A stretch of 64,000 nucleotides of DNA from Paragonimus westermani (Eukaryota; Platyhelminthes; Trematoda; Plagiorchiida; Troglotrematidae). Location of the stretch: contig QNGE01000282.1 of assembly GCA_008508345.1 (NCBI GenBank), forward strand, positions 62,001 through 126,000. Reading direction: 5' to 3'. The first letter of the stretch is position 1. The number at the start of each line of letters is the position of its first letter. The position numbers and the translations under genes are program-made. Shown here piece by piece: positions 48,901 to 63,200 of the stretch. Under the pieces are notes generated by a model, which worked only from the letters and a program-made list of their open reading frames with translations, had not been told where the DNA came from and did no database searches.

Positions 48901-51000
48901 AGTTTATTAAAGGCACACAATTACGAAGTCAAGTTGTCAGTGAACTGGACCTCACAATATATTGCCTTGTGATTTTACCAGACAAACCGAAAGCCATTTC
49001 CTGTTAAAATGTGAGGTAACGGGTACATTTCGAACGTGACAATATGTTTGCATAACAATGTTTAGTAAGCGGTCTATAATTAGACAACTTTTCTAAACAC
49101 ATTTAGGACTAGAGTGATTTTTCGTACTCATGAAACAGTTTGTATGTATTATATCCATTGTTTCCCTGGGTGTAATTAGTAGGGCAATCTAACGATAGGA
49201 TGACAACATTGTTTACAAAAGTACATCAATCTACTCTTAAACAGAGTGTAAGTTATTCCGTGAAGCGGGAGATTTCCCGTATGATAAACTATTTAAATCA
49301 TATTACACATCCGTCAGTGATAAGATTCCGCTGACAAGAGTCGATCGCCATCAAAGTGGGTAGCAGCACATCACGTGCGTGTAACTGAGAGATGCCCTGT
49401 TTATCGTTGAGCATTGTGCCTGCTCATATTTCTACTAATGTTACTAGCGCTGTCGGTTATGCGGGTGAATAATGTCCGAGCAGTTCTTTTTCGTTATTTA
49501 ACTGGCCGAAGTGTTCATTTTACGATTAGGAAGGGACGATCCATTAAAATGCACATACGCCAAATGTCGGAGTAGACTGAGCGGATGTCACAGGCAATCC
49601 ATTAACAATTCAAACGCGACAGAATTTAAAATCTATAATTACTGTTATACGGCTATTCAATTGGTTGCTGGGATGAAAATAGGATTTGTATTAATTTCAA
49701 AGTTGACAAACACAAAAGGTTTGTTTTGGTAAAAAACGAGTAACCGATCAGTATCGACCGTTTTTGTGGAATTGTAATGACAAATCTAATTGAAATTCAG
49801 CTGCCATGGCTAGCCGAAATTTTTAACTACGGTCCAATGAACTGACAGTCAGAGTGGGTTGATAAACCGACATTGCAATAAAAAGAATCATCTGAAGCCA
49901 ATATTTTTTTATCAAGAATTGTAGAAAAGATACAAAATTAAAACAGTTGTTATTTTTGATAATGAACTGAGTCTTAGTTGATTATATCACTGAGCATGAA
50001 AAATCATTCTATGGGAAAGTTTCTGAACCGCAGCTTAACTATGCTACTCGGGCGTCGGAGCAAATAATTCGTCAGTGCACGCAGTTTCTATAACCGATTC
50101 GAACATATGGGAGCCTTGCATTATTGGCGGTCACATTTTCTCGAACTCGTCATTCCCGACATTATTTAGCAACTTATTCTCGGATAGAAACCTAGCAAGC
50201 CCACTAAGCGAACACTAGTATCAAAGGGTTAATATGGAACTCAGAAGCATTTGTTTGTGGAATGTGCAACAGTTATATCTGATATTTTGGAGCAACGTGG
50301 GTACATTTTGAAGTGGCTATTGAACAGTCATTGGGATATTGCTAACAAAAGTACAGTCGCTTCTGAAGAAGTGAATTTTGGTTAAAAGAAATGTCACGAC
50401 AGAAGTGAAAGAGTCAGCAGTAGAGCCGAAATGCGGTGTCAAATCATACGTGTCTGTAATTGTGCCATTATTAAAGTCATGTTATAAATCACCATCTCTG
50501 ACAAAACGTAAGATGACAATTTAACTGAGAAACAATACGAACGTGGTTTTTGTCCTCATAAAGCCTTTCAATATTGCATGCTCACTCGTCATTTCTGGGG
50601 CGAAAATGAGTTAGTCCCGTTGAGTTTATCTTAGCCGCAACAATACTATTTACAAATGTAACTGCAACTCAGTTACTTTCTCTAATAACACACAAAAACA
50701 AAACAGTCATATCGGTGAGAAAGCGGAGTGCATCATTTGTGTCTTCTAGTTATTAACTATAAACGAAAGTGTGAGTGTTTCTTGGCGAAATAAACAATTT
50801 ATTTATATTTAACCAACCCGTTTATAAAACAATTAGAAGACAGCCGGTGAGAGTTGCATAGATTCGCCTTCTGCTCGTTCGGCTGGTTGATCTATAATTT
50901 CACTTTCGAGAGCTAGATTTAAGGATGTTGTTTCACGCAAACATCTGAGCAATCCAGTTAAATGCTGTTATCTACCGTTTACGGTTTTGTCGCTTAATTT
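45971..51000. other. Non-coding stretch
   Basis: Five kilobases with no frame above 82 codons and no recognised repeat. This is the emptiest part of the window. Confidence 0.55.
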
Positions 51001-54000
51001 TCTTGTCCCCTTTTCAGGCAGTCCATTTGTTGTCAGCAGTTTTAACGGTGTATCGATATTCAAAGATACAAACAACTTTCTATGGTGGTCGTCTTCAAAA
51101 AACTGACAAGCACATAAGTTGGAAGCGAAAACTTTTGTATATTGTTTCCAGGCTGCAAAATCCGAAGGAAGTCGGTAAGCCTCGGGTCTCCACTAAACTG
51201 TGTAAACTGCGTTGCTGTTTCTCAGTATCGATCAGTCAATTTGAGGTAAGGATAGAAACACATATTATAGCTTATCTACGTACGGGATCACTCTGTGCAG
51301 TCGATTGGTGAAAGCAAACGGAATAAAATTGACCACGGTTCAAGAAAACTAGCCGCTGAACTGCCGGACATGTTTGGTAAGAGATATAGTATCCTATTTT
51401 GGAATGACTGGTAGTTTTACGGGGCAAATAAAGTGCCACTAAGCAGTATCTGCTACTTTCTTCGGCCATGGTAAACGTGAGGTTTCAATAAACCGTTTGC
51501 TAGAACAGATGGTTGGATTTTGTATCCAGACGGTGATCGCTTCGGTAGCGGCTAACAGTCTTTGCATGACTACGTTAAGTCGGTTAACTGGGACTCTCTG
51601 AACAGTGAGAAAAGTCTGTTTTGGGTCCACTCGACGATCAGTATAACCCAAATATGTTACAATGGTGATGTCGGTAGATCTGGTCATCCCGGTTCGAAGC
51701 CAGACTAATGGTGCTCTCTGATCCGTTTAAGTATTGTTTTCTCACCCGCGTCTACACCGACAGTTGACTCCTGTTACGAGAAACAAACGCATCTGTAGAT
51801 GCTGATGGGAGCAGTGTACAGTCAGAAGTGTGCGGAATGTTAAACATCTGCCGGAAAGCGTGTAATAGCCAACAAAAGAATCGTCTTTTGTGGCTAGGGT
51901 TTTGTTTTGTACAAACTGCGTTCGATGACAGTGTATTTAAGTCCCAAGTAGTTGATATACTATTCAGCAAGTCTAGCGATTCCTATGGTTCCGGCTGTTA
52001 AGCCCAGCCATTGTGAATGGCAGGACATTCACCGTGATTTCTCTCCCTGAAGATACATGCACCTATGGAATAGTTCACGATAAAACAATAGCGTGGTTCG
52101 TTAGCATGTGATATCAACCCCACACTGAAACGCGTTTCATGTCGGCATGACTTGCATGTGACTAGGTTTTGTGTATAAGTCCGTCGCGCCCAAAACGGGA
52201 GCAATGACTTGATAGTCATTATGAATGCTTCACAAGTGCCTGATTGGGAATTTTAATGTCGCCTTCAGAAAGCACATGTACGGTTGGCGAATTCAAGCAA
52301 GAGTTTGCCGCAACTTTATTGTTCCATTTTGAGGGCAACAAAGTAGAAAAAGAACGCGGATTTCAGAGGCAGCAACCAATCACTTTTGATTTCCACTGTA
52401 TGGTGATTAAGAAGTCAATTTGTGTTTACGGTAACGACAAGAAATTGTAAAAGAACTCGGTTACCGATTACTTTTATGCAGACATGTTACCGAACTAATC
52501 AAAAACTGCTCAAGGTAACCTACCAGAAAGGTTAGATTTAGCTCAGTTGCTGTCACACTGTTTAATCGTTTGTCTCACAAAACAACGTATATAAATGATT
52601 CAAACTGCCTAGACCATACAAAGAAAGTTTCGATGGATTGGCAGAATAAACAACACTAGAGTGATTTTTCGGGCGAATGAGTCACTGTAAAGTGAGGTGA
52701 ATGTGGTGTCGACAGGTGTTACTCAAACAGCCAAGTGGGTTCATTAAAAGCGTTAGTCATCGATGTAGGTTGATTTTGGTAAGACTGTTCACCGAATGAA
52801 AGAATAGGTTTGCCAGAAACCTTGAGCAAAATAGACTTCCCAACTATAGCCCAAAGAAACAAGGTCCAACCCTACACACGGTTGAAACCACACTAATCTA
52901 TATTAACTGTGGATTCATTTTTATAGGACGAAAATAGCCGGTGCTGTGAAGATTCTTCATGACTTAGAGTGTAGCCGTTGTATCTCAAAACGGAATTAAA
53001 ATCGGTGCACGAACAATATACTTGTACTGAACGGAAGGTTATAAACAACCTGAATTCAAAGTAAGTTACTGTACAAAATGTTAGTATGAATTCACGTTTG
53101 CTCATGTTTTCAGGACGTAAATTTTCTGGCCAAATAAAGTGAAGCTGTTGTAAACTTATTCCTTGTTTCAGCGCTCCACAAGGACAAGGGAATTCAGTCA
53201 ACTCAACAATCGAACAATACCATCACCCGTATCATAGATCGCCTTTCATGTGCTCGTCAAGTGCGAAAGATACACTTCATGTGCACTTTATAACACGCTG
53301 TGTACGTAAGCTGTGTTGTTCTGTTAGACGCTGCGTAGCGTCTGCTGGAACGCAGCGTACATACGGAGATTGAACGGAAGGGTATCAGTCATTGTAGAAC
53401 ACGCAGCCACCCAAGACTTACAAGGAAGCTTTTACAGGCGGGAGTAGGGTAAAACAGTGCCGGACAGTTCGGAGTAATAATGGTTACTATGCTAAGTTTG
53501 TCCATAAAGGTGAGCGAATGAAGCAATTGGTTTGAAACGGAGTTGACGACAAACAAATAGGTAATGGGTGCAGGTCGTTGGTGACAATACATAAATGCAA
53601 AATCTTTACCTCCAAACAGCGAATATTAGCAGGTATACAGTTGGTTCGCTGTGAAACGAGAACCGTCTTCTCATGATGTGATACCGCCTAACAGCATAGA
53701 GATGCCAGTTGCATGGGTGAATTGACGCAGTAACCGTGCGCTGGACGTGACCCAGCTGATTGTCAACCAATCGCAGCCTACCGTATCACTGACAGCTACT
53801 TCAGATCTTAGAATTCTTATGATCACCAAAAACGCTTGACCTGCGAACTTGTTTATTACATGAACTTCTGTGCAATTTGTGTTGAAACAGAACCACGAAC
53901 GTTTATTATCATTAGCATGGCTGATGTGTATTCACACAGTGAACAATAGTGCATTGCCACTCGCATCGTTAACACGCCCCTATAGTGCGTACACACTGGT

Positions 54001-56183
54001 CCAATATTCTCTTCTGGTCCACCGTCTTCCTGGCACTGAGATCTGCCCTTTAGTTCCTGATCATACTTACTATACTGCTCAGAAAGTTGCCTGTTATACA
54101 ACAAGGTGACTAAATTTGCTTTCAGACTTTGATCGGCTCTAGTACACTGTGGACATACGCCGGTCCTTAGCGCAGATATGAGGGGCTTGCCAAGTGGGCT
54201 GACTCTACAAATATCGGTCGATTATTTTTTAATGTAGTGTGGCAGTTGAAACAGAAAAATTATATTCCCGCAATATTCACAATGAACAAGTTTGTTTCAG
54301 TGTTGGTTAAAGAGTGTTCAGCATATTCGGTGATCTTATACATCTGTGCGTATGCACTGAAGTAATTTGCTGTTGTTTGGAATAACGAACTAAAACTGTA
54401 TTCCTCTAAACTACATGTTCGTTTAGTTGTCTGGCAATTTTAGTTTGTCAGCTACTCAAACGTATGTTCCATTTACATTACCTTCTTGAAAAATTTGATT
54501 TGCCTTTATGATTTTGATTACACACTGACCGGAAACTTCCTAGTTGGAAAGCTTTTATCTAATATCATTCACGTGAACTTTGCTGATTCAAGACACTTAT
54601 CTGACTTGTGTTAACAGTTCAACCGTGAAAGAATCTCCTTTCAAAACTCTAAGCCGTGAGACTCACACAGACCTGACGATATTGCTCGGCTGTGTTTGCC
54701 ATGATGTTTTATTTGTTCGTACACGTTTCTGGTCATTTAACGAAGTGACTGTGAACGACTTTAGCTAATTTAGATTCATTCGTTGATGGGATCGATTTAC
54801 TTGTCGGGCACGTGTCTTGATACATTGTTTGACATTTTTACGGTTCGCTTAACCAGTCCATCTTTGTCTATTGGTTTTTATGGATAGTTTTTTATTGATA
54901 TCAGACAAGTAGCCGTGCATTCAGCCCCTTGTATTGGCAGATGTTCACGAGGTCATTTGTTTCACTCTGACCATTTGCACGCCGTATGTTGATTTCCACA
55001 ATATATGTCGTGATGAAACATACGAATTTCTTGACGAAACTCGATGATTATTTGAAATGTAACAATCACTTAAGAATCTGGCCTTAATGAATTGAAAATC
55101 TTCAATATTCTATTGCATACTCGGATTCCTCCAGTCTTTCCAGCCAACTCTTTGCGTACAGAAAAGTTATAGTCTACAGGTCTACCGTCGTATAGGCCTG
55201 TTCACACTACATATATATGTCATGACCAAACCCATATATTTTGTCACTTTCTCAGGATTCAACCGTGTTGAACACTCTCTACGGATTTCATGTAAGGCTT
55301 ACACGAAGTGTCAACAGTGACTGATCGTGTCTGTCGCTGTGATGGTCAGGCTCTAATTGAAACCAATCTCCATTTCGAAAATCTTAGGCTAACGGTCCGT
55401 GATCTGCGCTCCTTAGCACGAATAACGAAGCACGTTATCCACAATTGACTATTAAGCGTCAATCGACTTAACTGAGGTGACCGTGGAACGTGAGGAATAA
55501 ACACAATTAAAACAAAAGATACCCATTCATACGGTATGGTCTGATTTCGTCAAATCATTTAAGAGACGTAATTATGCAGTGAATATTCTCTCAATCCGAG
55601 CTACTGTGTATTTGACCTTTGTCGAATACCGCTCATTCATTCAGTCAACATTTCACTGATCTTGGAACAATCCCCCCGAACTCCACATGCTGACCCAGTT
55701 CATCATCATCAATCGATTGAAAAGTGTAAATGGTAGTTACGAGTAACGATTTTTCCGTGAAAAAAATTGGTGAGAGAACACACCTGGAGATTCGTTTGTT
55801 TTCGAATCAACTATTGTAAGGATCATTGCACACTGCGGAACGATGGTGCTCCAATATGCGCCTCAGCTCTTTTCATTCGGCTGAGGAGTGAAATGCGTTT
55901 TGTACACCATCCTCGTAAAGAATGTAATACGAGCATAAATTTTATTCCGGATAATCTAAAAATCACTTCATTAAACTGCTGCTGCAGCACAGTAAAGGAA
56001 TGTATCTTCGCTTATGAGGAAGTTACCATTGTTTTCAGCTTGAGTTTATATTGCCCTATGACAATCACCAGTGAAATTGCTTTTTATACGTCGAACACAA
56101 CTCAAAATTAACCGCAGTTTCGACATCATCACAGACTCTTGCCTTCCAAAACGAAACATTAGAAGTTTCACTCTTGCTAATAG
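51001..56183. other. Mostly non-coding stretch
   Basis: Begins with a good splice-acceptor-like site at 51018 (see findings). Otherwise it holds short frames, such as 114 codons at 55767-56111, without recognised domains. A B-box-like GGTTCGAAGCC occurs near 51690, but without a matching A box. Confidence 0.4.
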
Positions 56184-56290
56184 TAGTCATTAGTGCATAT
56201 CTGCATCACGGTGGGAGCTAGATCTCCGACCCAGCTTTCACGAGGCAGCCGTGATTTCTACTCCGCCGTTAATCTCGTATTACGTACAAT
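56184..56290 (-). repeat. tRNA-derived SINE, minus-strand copy
   Basis: Shares GTCATTAGTGCATATCTGC, CACGGTGGGAGCTAGATCTCC (seen as CACGGTGGG then AGCTAGATCTCC) and CACGAGGCAGCCGTG with the equivalent blocks of the 45.8-46.0 kb copy. It lacks a clear reversed A box at its far end, so the copy is truncated or diverged there. It lies inside a 123-codon plus-strand frame (56193-56564), which is therefore unlikely to be a gene. Confidence 0.55.
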
Positions 56291-56604
56291 TAAGTTAACA
56301 TGTGCAAGTGCTCCACCAGTAATGCCCAGCAATCAGTACTCAAAGCTGTTAATTAAAAATCTCAATCATTTATGTGAATACAGCTTGAAGCGAATCCTAG
56401 TCGTGGGATCGTCGTGTGGAGCTGATAAGACAGTTGCCATATCTCCTCCCGAGGCTGTCGGGCAATATGTATATCACACGCAAGCAACTGTGGTTGGCCG
56501 TTCATATGTGATAATCCAGTCGCACACAGTACGACCTTATTTTCGCAGTCATCAACGAAATTGATTCAGGAAAGCCTGGCCGGGGTTCTATAGTTGGTCG
56601 TAGC

Positions 56605-57217
56605 ATGGTTACGCATCATTGGCGAGTTCTAACAAGAGCTCAACTCAAGCCCAGTGCTTCTTTCCAAAATGGGCTCACCAGAATTTTTACGAAATTGCGA
56701 AAGCTGCGAGCACTACTGAGAGATGTTCAACTTGTAATGATTTCGTTTCTCTTCTTTTCTCAACTACGTAGAAAACACAGATTACTGCATTCAGCTGGAC
56801 ATATAGAAGCCGGCATGTTTAATGACTACGGGACTGGATTACTTAAAAATGACAGGATATTTAGGAGGGGTCAGCTATTCAAATGCAGGTTAGTAAAATG
56901 CAATGAACTGTGAAATTCGCTGTCACTTTTATGCTATATGCAAACGGACTCGTGTATGCTAACTAATCTTGACTTCTTGCTTTTTCCAGTGGCGAATGAT
57001 TTACGCACATTCTATCGGAGGACTAAACTCTGGATTGCACCCTGATGAGTCCTTCATTAAAACTGCCAAGGTCATCTGGAACCAACACTCGTATGAATCA
57101 AACCGAGTGCATCGACCTGGCGAAAAAACTAGGCTTAACTGCTACATTTCAACAATCCTCTTCTTAATGGCGGTTTCCATTTTGCTGCTAAAGATAGCAA
57201 TGCTATCAGTCTGGTGA
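56605..57217 (+). CDS. Weak two-exon candidate with a possible 101-nt intron
   Basis: A donor-like site (ATGCAG then GTTAGT) ends a plus-strand frame at 56888. An acceptor with a CTAAC branch-like motif, a pyrimidine tract and TTTTTCCAG ends at 56989, giving a 101-nt intron. Downstream, one frame runs WRMIYAHS to 57217 and ends in a hydrophobic stretch (about YISTILFLMAVSILLLK) that could be a C-terminal membrane anchor. The three-frame join is not clean: splicing the 102-codon frame 56605-56913 onto this exon hits a TGA after three codons, another phase gives a short reading ending in KLWIAP and a stop, and the phase that enters the hydrophobic frame has an upstream stop. No protein family is recognised. 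Confidence 0.2.
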
Positions 57218-60200
57218 TCAGATAGTTCAGGACAATAAGGCTTCACACACTGTCAGCATTTTGCACAGGTGTTTAACTCGTCTCTGACTACTGGTTGCAT
57301 ATCCTAACCCATCAAGATCAACAAAGTGTTATCCTGCAGCTGGGTCTTGTGAGTATACTGGTGGACTGGTTCACAGAAGTGATCCACTGCTGCTACATTT
57401 ACATCCGATATTGCGCCTATCGAACATGTTTTGATGAATGACATAAGAGACAATCACGCCTATGTCACCAACTTAGAAATAAGAAAGGATATAATAATCA
57501 CCGTTCAAAGGGAACCGGAAATATGGAAGGATGAGAAAGAAACTAACATCTTTTTTTAATTAGCTTAGATAACCTTGACTGGACTTCCCGAGAGGAGAGC
57601 GTGAGGCCTGCCACCTTCATATTGGGTTCGATTAAATAACAAAAATTAATTGGTTCATCGATTAAATGACCATTATCCGGATAAAACTGCGAAATCGGAG
57701 TCACGTACCGTAACAAAGGAACCCAAATAACACCACCTAGGAAGTTATGGCAAGTGTCATCAAATAATTGGTAGGAAGAATAGTTGGAATTCGTTTAATG
57801 GACAGTTGTAAAGCTGTGAAAAAATGGCCCGACAAGACCTGAAAACGGATCATTTGCCGTTTCATAACTATTATGGGAATATCAAAAACAGAAAGTGCGA
57901 CGAAATTTCTTCATAAAATTGAGAACTTCTGATCGGTTTTTTCTCACGGATGGAAATTGTTTTCCCGAAATCACGCTAAAAAATCTGAAAAGATTCCATA
58001 CGCATAACGTCGGAAAAGATTTAGGTAAGAATTTTGGGGAGGAAAATGAGACACGGAGAAAGGATATCTGTGAAATGTTTTACTGCGCACCATAAAAGAA
58101 ACTTTTCATTCATGGGTTCAAACTGCCTGTTAGAAACAGAATCCATGAGTGATTAAATTGTTTTCTGTTAACTTGACTAAGATTCTGTAACATTTGTTCT
58201 TGCTGAAAACTGATAATTTGCTTCCTAGCAAATTCACTGCCGTTCACGTGATTTCTACTACAAACACGAAATGCGCACTCAATTTTCAGAGGTGTTCGAA
58301 TGTTACGAGAATGGGGTTTTGCAATCTGTAATTTAATGGCTGATCCAAAGTGACTTTCAGTTGGAGATTAGCGTCATAACTTTTCTTACAAATCATATAC
58401 CAGGTGAATTTTGTCATTTACCCAGATCAACCTGGCCCTGTGTGAGTCAAAAACGGTTCCGTTTGTGAAATATTCCTGTTTCATTTACTAGAAACGTCTC
58501 TGTAAACAAACTGTGATCTAACGAATTGGTAAGCTTTTCTTTTGGGATTACCGCAAACTAACCGCATCCGTGGCGTGCGTGAAGGAGGACCATTTTTCCA
58601 TTTTTGCTAGCTCTATCACACAATGGTCTGTGCAATTAATCTTAATATCATGACACAGTAATCATTACGCGGTTGTTCATACCACCCATGATTAACTGTT
58701 ATTGTATATGACGTTGGCAAGCCTAAATAATGCGCATCCCCACTTTCAGTGCGTATACAACGGAAACAACGTTCGAATGAACATAACAGAACGCTGATTG
58801 TTCACTTACAGAATACAAAAAATAATTTGCAGTAAAGGGCTACACAATGACTTCGCTTAAAACAATTCATTAATCAATCACAATTTCACTTCTAAAATGG
58901 TTATTTACTAAACAGTTCGTTACGTGTTGAAACCTTAATACGAAACAAAGGCACACTGTTTAGTCAAGCCTTACTTAATTGAAGTGAATAATGTACGTTT
59001 ATACACACTCACAAATGATATTATGTGCAGTTCAAAAGGCAAAGAAAGAGAACAATTTTGGACCTTATGCATTTTTGAGTAAATTGTTGAATCCCGGGTG
59101 AAAACCATCCCATTTTGCAGCGGACGGTGAGGCATTTCAAAATAGACAGCAAAAGAAAGATGGAAAACATATTAACTACCCGATAACTCCTCGTAAATAA
59201 GAAAAGCGGTTGCTTCCGGAAAGAATCGGAATCACGAACAGCGAATATGTTGTCAGTAGAAAACATGTTTACTAGTTATCGGATGACCAGCGGTCTATAT
59301 GTATGAAAGTGTTTTACCGCAGGAACTAGCCGAAAACTTGAGGAACCACAAGATAACTCAACACGCGCTCCTCCTTTGTGGGCAACAATCTGTGGGCTCA
59401 CATCATTGATTTATTTCCTCCTTTCATCTGCCCTCACCATAGTACAGTCAACATTATCAAGTAGTACTTAATTTTGGTTCATTCCGCTATCGGACTGGTC
59501 ATCGATTCAAGTGTTGCCTGCCACAGACGATTTCAAATTGATATTTGTTCCAGTTGGCCCGCAAAATCTCCGCACTGAATATGAAAAATAACCGTTAAAT
59601 ATATCTGCTCGTCTGAATACACAAACATCCGATCTATTTCAGACAAATTTCTGAGGAAACAAAAATCGTCCATTCGTTTTATACGTGACAATGAAGTTCC
59701 CTACCTATGATTAGTGTTTACAAAATATGCTTGATGTGCATTGCACTGTTCCGAACCAGTAGACTTAAAATGGGGCATAGTATCAATCATTATGTGAACT
59801 GTAGTTATTTCAAAGTTTTGGTTTATATTTAGCCGACCGAGTAAAATTACAATAATCCGGGGGAACAAATAAACAGTTGTGAGATACACCGAGAGTTTGC
59901 ATTTAACACACGAGTAAATAGCGTAACATTTAGTGCCATCTTTCTTCAGAGTGATTCTCTTTAGCTCATTGTTCTAACACACCCTATTTACAACACACCA
60001 ACGAGGGCATTGACTTGGTACTGAGATGACAAAACAAACTGTCTATAATGTTTGGCGGTTATTGTTCAAGTTAAATCACCACAACAAATGATGCTAATAT
60101 TTTTAAAAACTACCAAGATTCCTGGAAATTTCGATTACACAGCAAATAGTTGCAGAACTTTTCCTCTCCTTCCAATAAAAGTTTATAGCGCTCAGATTTG

Positions 60201-63200
60201 CTCTGCACCCAAATGATCAGTTCAGGTTTAGATGTACAAACAAATTTTCCTCTGAAATATATTTCGGTTTCGGGGGTACTAAAAATGATTCACAACCTTT
60301 CTACTTGCCGTTCATTCCTTTACGTTACAGTCGTCATAAACAAGACGGCCAGTCCTTGTGTCGTTGACTTCCTCTAAATTCGTCAGTTTGTTTAGGATTT
60401 CACATGCGCCCTCTCAAATATTCCTCTTGTAAAATTAACAATTTTGAAAATGACAAAAACAAACGTGATTAGTTTGCTGGATCTGAAGCGGATTGTCAGA
60501 TTACAACTGTATTGTCTACAAATGGAGGTAAGGACTGCCAGTCGTCGACCAAGTAAGCTAATCATTGTTCCAAGATAACAGTTGTTCTGGTAACTGTGAA
60601 ACAGTTGAAGAAAAATGACCAAAACTCTGCAATACTGAAGTGCTCTCTAAGCTCAAAAATTTTAAACAGTCACAGAGAATTTGCACATTATCACTTTAAT
60701 CAGCAAGCAACATGAACGACCGTAAGTCCGATGCCTATTTCGTTTTAGGAAACAAAAAATCATCTGATCACTTTGTAAAATGTTGCAATCCTGTTGCCAT
60801 CATTTCACATCCACATTGGTTATATCTTCGGATCCTGCGAGTTTACCCAAATGCCGGCTGGTCAGTCTTGCTGATGATTAGCAATGAGTGTCTATCGAGC
60901 ACGGAGGCCCAACAGTTAATGATGATAAGCCAACCAAACAGGTGTGCAAAACAGAACTGATCATTGTACGGTCAAATAAGACATGTTGATTGGTGCAAAA
61001 TAAGGCAGACATTATCACTCAACTATTGCCAACTCTGCAAAAAAAAACCAGTTATCAGTGACTGGTTCTTCATACCATTTTCCTGTATCCAATTTAACGG
61101 AATACGCTTAACATTTTGGGAGTAACTCCGTGAAAACTGCATTTTAAAACAATTTCATCAACTACACGTAACTGCAGACTCATCAGAAATCCTCTTCATT
61201 CAGATTTATTCATTAAACCGATTACCTAACTGGAAATTTAAATTTAATTCAAGAGAACTTTGCTAAGAAATGAACACTCAACGACTTCTACTTCAAAGTA
61301 TTTCTCATCCCATTCTGCACTCATTAACATAATCACCATTAGTTAAAAACCTGTCCGTTTCCCTTCATTTGTTAGTGGCAATACTACTTCAGCACTGATC
61401 AGAAGCCTTCTATGCGCAGCAGTGAAACGTATATTACCTGCCACTGAACTGAACTTTTGCAAAAAAAACGTGGGTTTTTGAAACAAAAACAGAGATTCTG
61501 CGCTCTTGTTCGCTCTCATTGCAGTTGCTTTACTTTGGGAGCAGTTAGGACACACGTCACCGAACTTATCAACGAGTACCTACTCCAATGATTTTTAAAC
61601 TCGAAGGTTGGTCGGGCGATAACAGAAGAAAACAGTTCTCCCACAGACAAAATACCCAGTGAATCCAGGATACGCCTACGTTAAATTTTTGAGCTAAAAA
61701 GTAAACGGTTACTTTATATTGTCAAAGTTGTTTCTACCCACTGACTATATATCAGTCTGTATATGAAAAAACTCACGACAGGAGATGATGTAGTTGGTCT
61801 TTCAATGGCTATTTTCAACTCAAATCAATATCTAAAACATTTACCCAACACGGTTAGTTTGTTCAAAAACCGAATGAGTGGTTTGAGACTTTGGTTTATT
61901 CAACATCTACTTTGTTTTCTCTATATTATCAGTGAACGTCATGTTGACGTGTTATCATTTAACTAATCGTAATTCGTCGCCCACTTTCGATCTGTCACAC
62001 TTATTTGACTTAAAACAATGCAAGGCAACAAGTTCAATTTTCAAACCAGTTTGGTTACATCATGTCACTTCCATTTCACTTGTCTGACCAACTTTCTCAG
62101 ACGTGACTTTGCCAATATATTCTCATCACCTGCTCCTCAAATACGTACTGCACAGGCAAATGTTGCTGATGTAATGTGGCCTGATTTTCGCGTACCTGGC
62201 GCATTATATACCATAGTTGGCCTTTGTCATGGTGCCGGGTTGTTGAGAGAAATCAGTGTTCTACCCACAAGATTGCACAGACCATGTTGTTCAGTTTATT
62301 GTTTAACACTAGAGGAGTTGCATTTTGACTAAATGCTAACTGGGTTGATCACTTTTCCTCCATATCAAGTATGCTTTCATGCATTTTACTCTGTATCCAT
62401 TTTCAAGTGGTTACGATAAATGGTTAATCCTGAGTTGACGACTGTTTCACAGGCTGGTGGATATTTTTTGTTATTGGTCGTGCTGGCTAGGTTGCATGGT
62501 ACAATTTGCCACAGTGCACACCTACCATGCCAACCAAATCTGGAATGTAGTTACCCTTCGTGTTATTCCTTACACAACAGTACATAAGCAAATTTCTCTG
62601 AACAATGGATTAGTGTGCATGAAGTGGATGACGAGTAGTAGATTTGAATAGTTATATCACTGAAATTGTGGCATTCTTTTAATGTTAGCTTGTGAGCACA
62701 GCAACTGACCACTTACAAGACAGTCTGTGATTAATAATTGGTCCCAATTCTGGTCTGGAAGATCAAACTGGCTTTTCAGCTGTTCAGCCATGTCTATATG
62801 TGACCGGGTAGAGGTAGAAAACACTCGTGTGAAAAGTGGAAGTGAATGTGATTTAGCTTCATAACAATTAAAGTAAATAGTAATTAATTAAAGTAAATTA
62901 GTTACTTATAGTAAATAGTTTATTCCACTTCAATCACAACGGAATTCACTAAGAACAGATGAGCATAGCTATCAATCAAAATGTGTACCAACTATCCCGG
63001 GTTATATACTTGTGGTGTAAAAATTGGAAGTGTCAAGAAAAACGCAGATAACTAGGTTTCGGTTGTTTATAACTCTACTGGTGTTGGTAGCTCAGTTTGA
63101 TGCTCCAGATATTCGGCTGTTCGCCGGGATTTCCATTACCGTTACAAACTTTTTCATCGTCACACGAAGTGATCTGTTCTCTGCCTATGCGCTTGGATGT

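Noticed and set aside
51655..51715. B-box-like GGTTCGAAGCC, possible further SINE copy
   Set aside because: No A box at suitable spacing and only loose similarity to the SINE consensus.
57041..57051. CTGATGAGTCC, identical to part of the schistosome hammerhead ribozyme core
   Set aside because: No matching stem II strand and no GAAA follows at the needed distance, so a ribozyme cannot form. It lies in an ordinary candidate frame.
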